Positions 5,419-5,456 of a DNA stretch of 5,456 bases are shown here, in pieces. Location of the stretch: positions 1 to 5,456 of the forward strand of contig JAIRKN010000032.1 in the NCBI GenBank assembly GCA_031260095.1, in the 5' to 3' direction. Origin of the DNA: Tannerella sp. (GTDB taxonomy: Bacteria > Bacteroidota > Bacteroidia > Bacteroidales > Tannerellaceae). The translations under genes and the position numbers were made by a program. The notes beneath the pieces were generated by a model that was not told where the DNA came from, ran no database searches, and worked only from the letters and a program-made list of their open reading frames with translations. Position 1 is the first letter of the stretch. Each line of letters starts with the position of its first letter.

Positions 5419-5456
5419 AATTGGCAGAAAAAATATTCCCTCAATTTCAGCAAATA

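Noticed and set aside
5259..5456. Hydrophobic open frame on the - strand entering from the right edge
   Set aside because: It ends within the fragment (frame stopping near the CATGATTATG complement) and is low-complexity F/L-rich, as expected for the antisense of a K/E-rich frame.

Overview
The window looks like a piece of a Bacteroidales chromosome, perhaps near Parabacteroides, Tannerella or Dysgonomonas. Moderate GC, a Bacteroidetes-type -7 element (TAnnTTTG), mostly A/T-rich start regions and a DUF1460 peptidase gene beside uvrB all fit this. The genus is an inference; the phylum is fairly safe. All recognised genes lie on the + strand.

Left part (2-1428): the last 182 codons of uvrB (nucleotide excision repair), then, 5 bp later, a secreted DUF1460 NlpC/P60-like cell-wall peptidase. 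The two are probably co-transcribed.

Middle part (1446-4800): a Bacteroidetes-type promoter precedes a Crp/Fnr-family regulator. After a 19-bp gap comes a tightly packed ABC importer of the metal (Zn/Mn) cluster IX type. It consists of an ATPase, an ABC-3 family permease (7-nt overlap with the ATPase gene) and a lipoprotein solute-binding protein (4-nt ATGA overlap with the permease gene). The spacing suggests one transcript from regulator to binding protein. Two parts are odd. The ATPase carries about 120 extra N-terminal residues that I recognise as a DUF1893 (TM1506-like, deaminase-fold) domain. The binding protein is short and lacks most of the canonical histidine/aspartate metal ligands of ZnuA/TroA. 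Together they suggest an importer derived from zinc/manganese uptake but possibly sensing or carrying something else.

Right part (4801-5456): 656 bp with no intact gene. It holds a 363-bp fold-back element (4896-5258) with 145-nt arms that match at all but 5 positions. The arms are built from recurring small palindromes of two kinds, five copies of one and three of the other. Right after the element, 5263-5418 is an open, start-less, lysine/glutamate-rich frame that may be the remnant of a broken gene. Another frame opens at 5412 and runs off the window.
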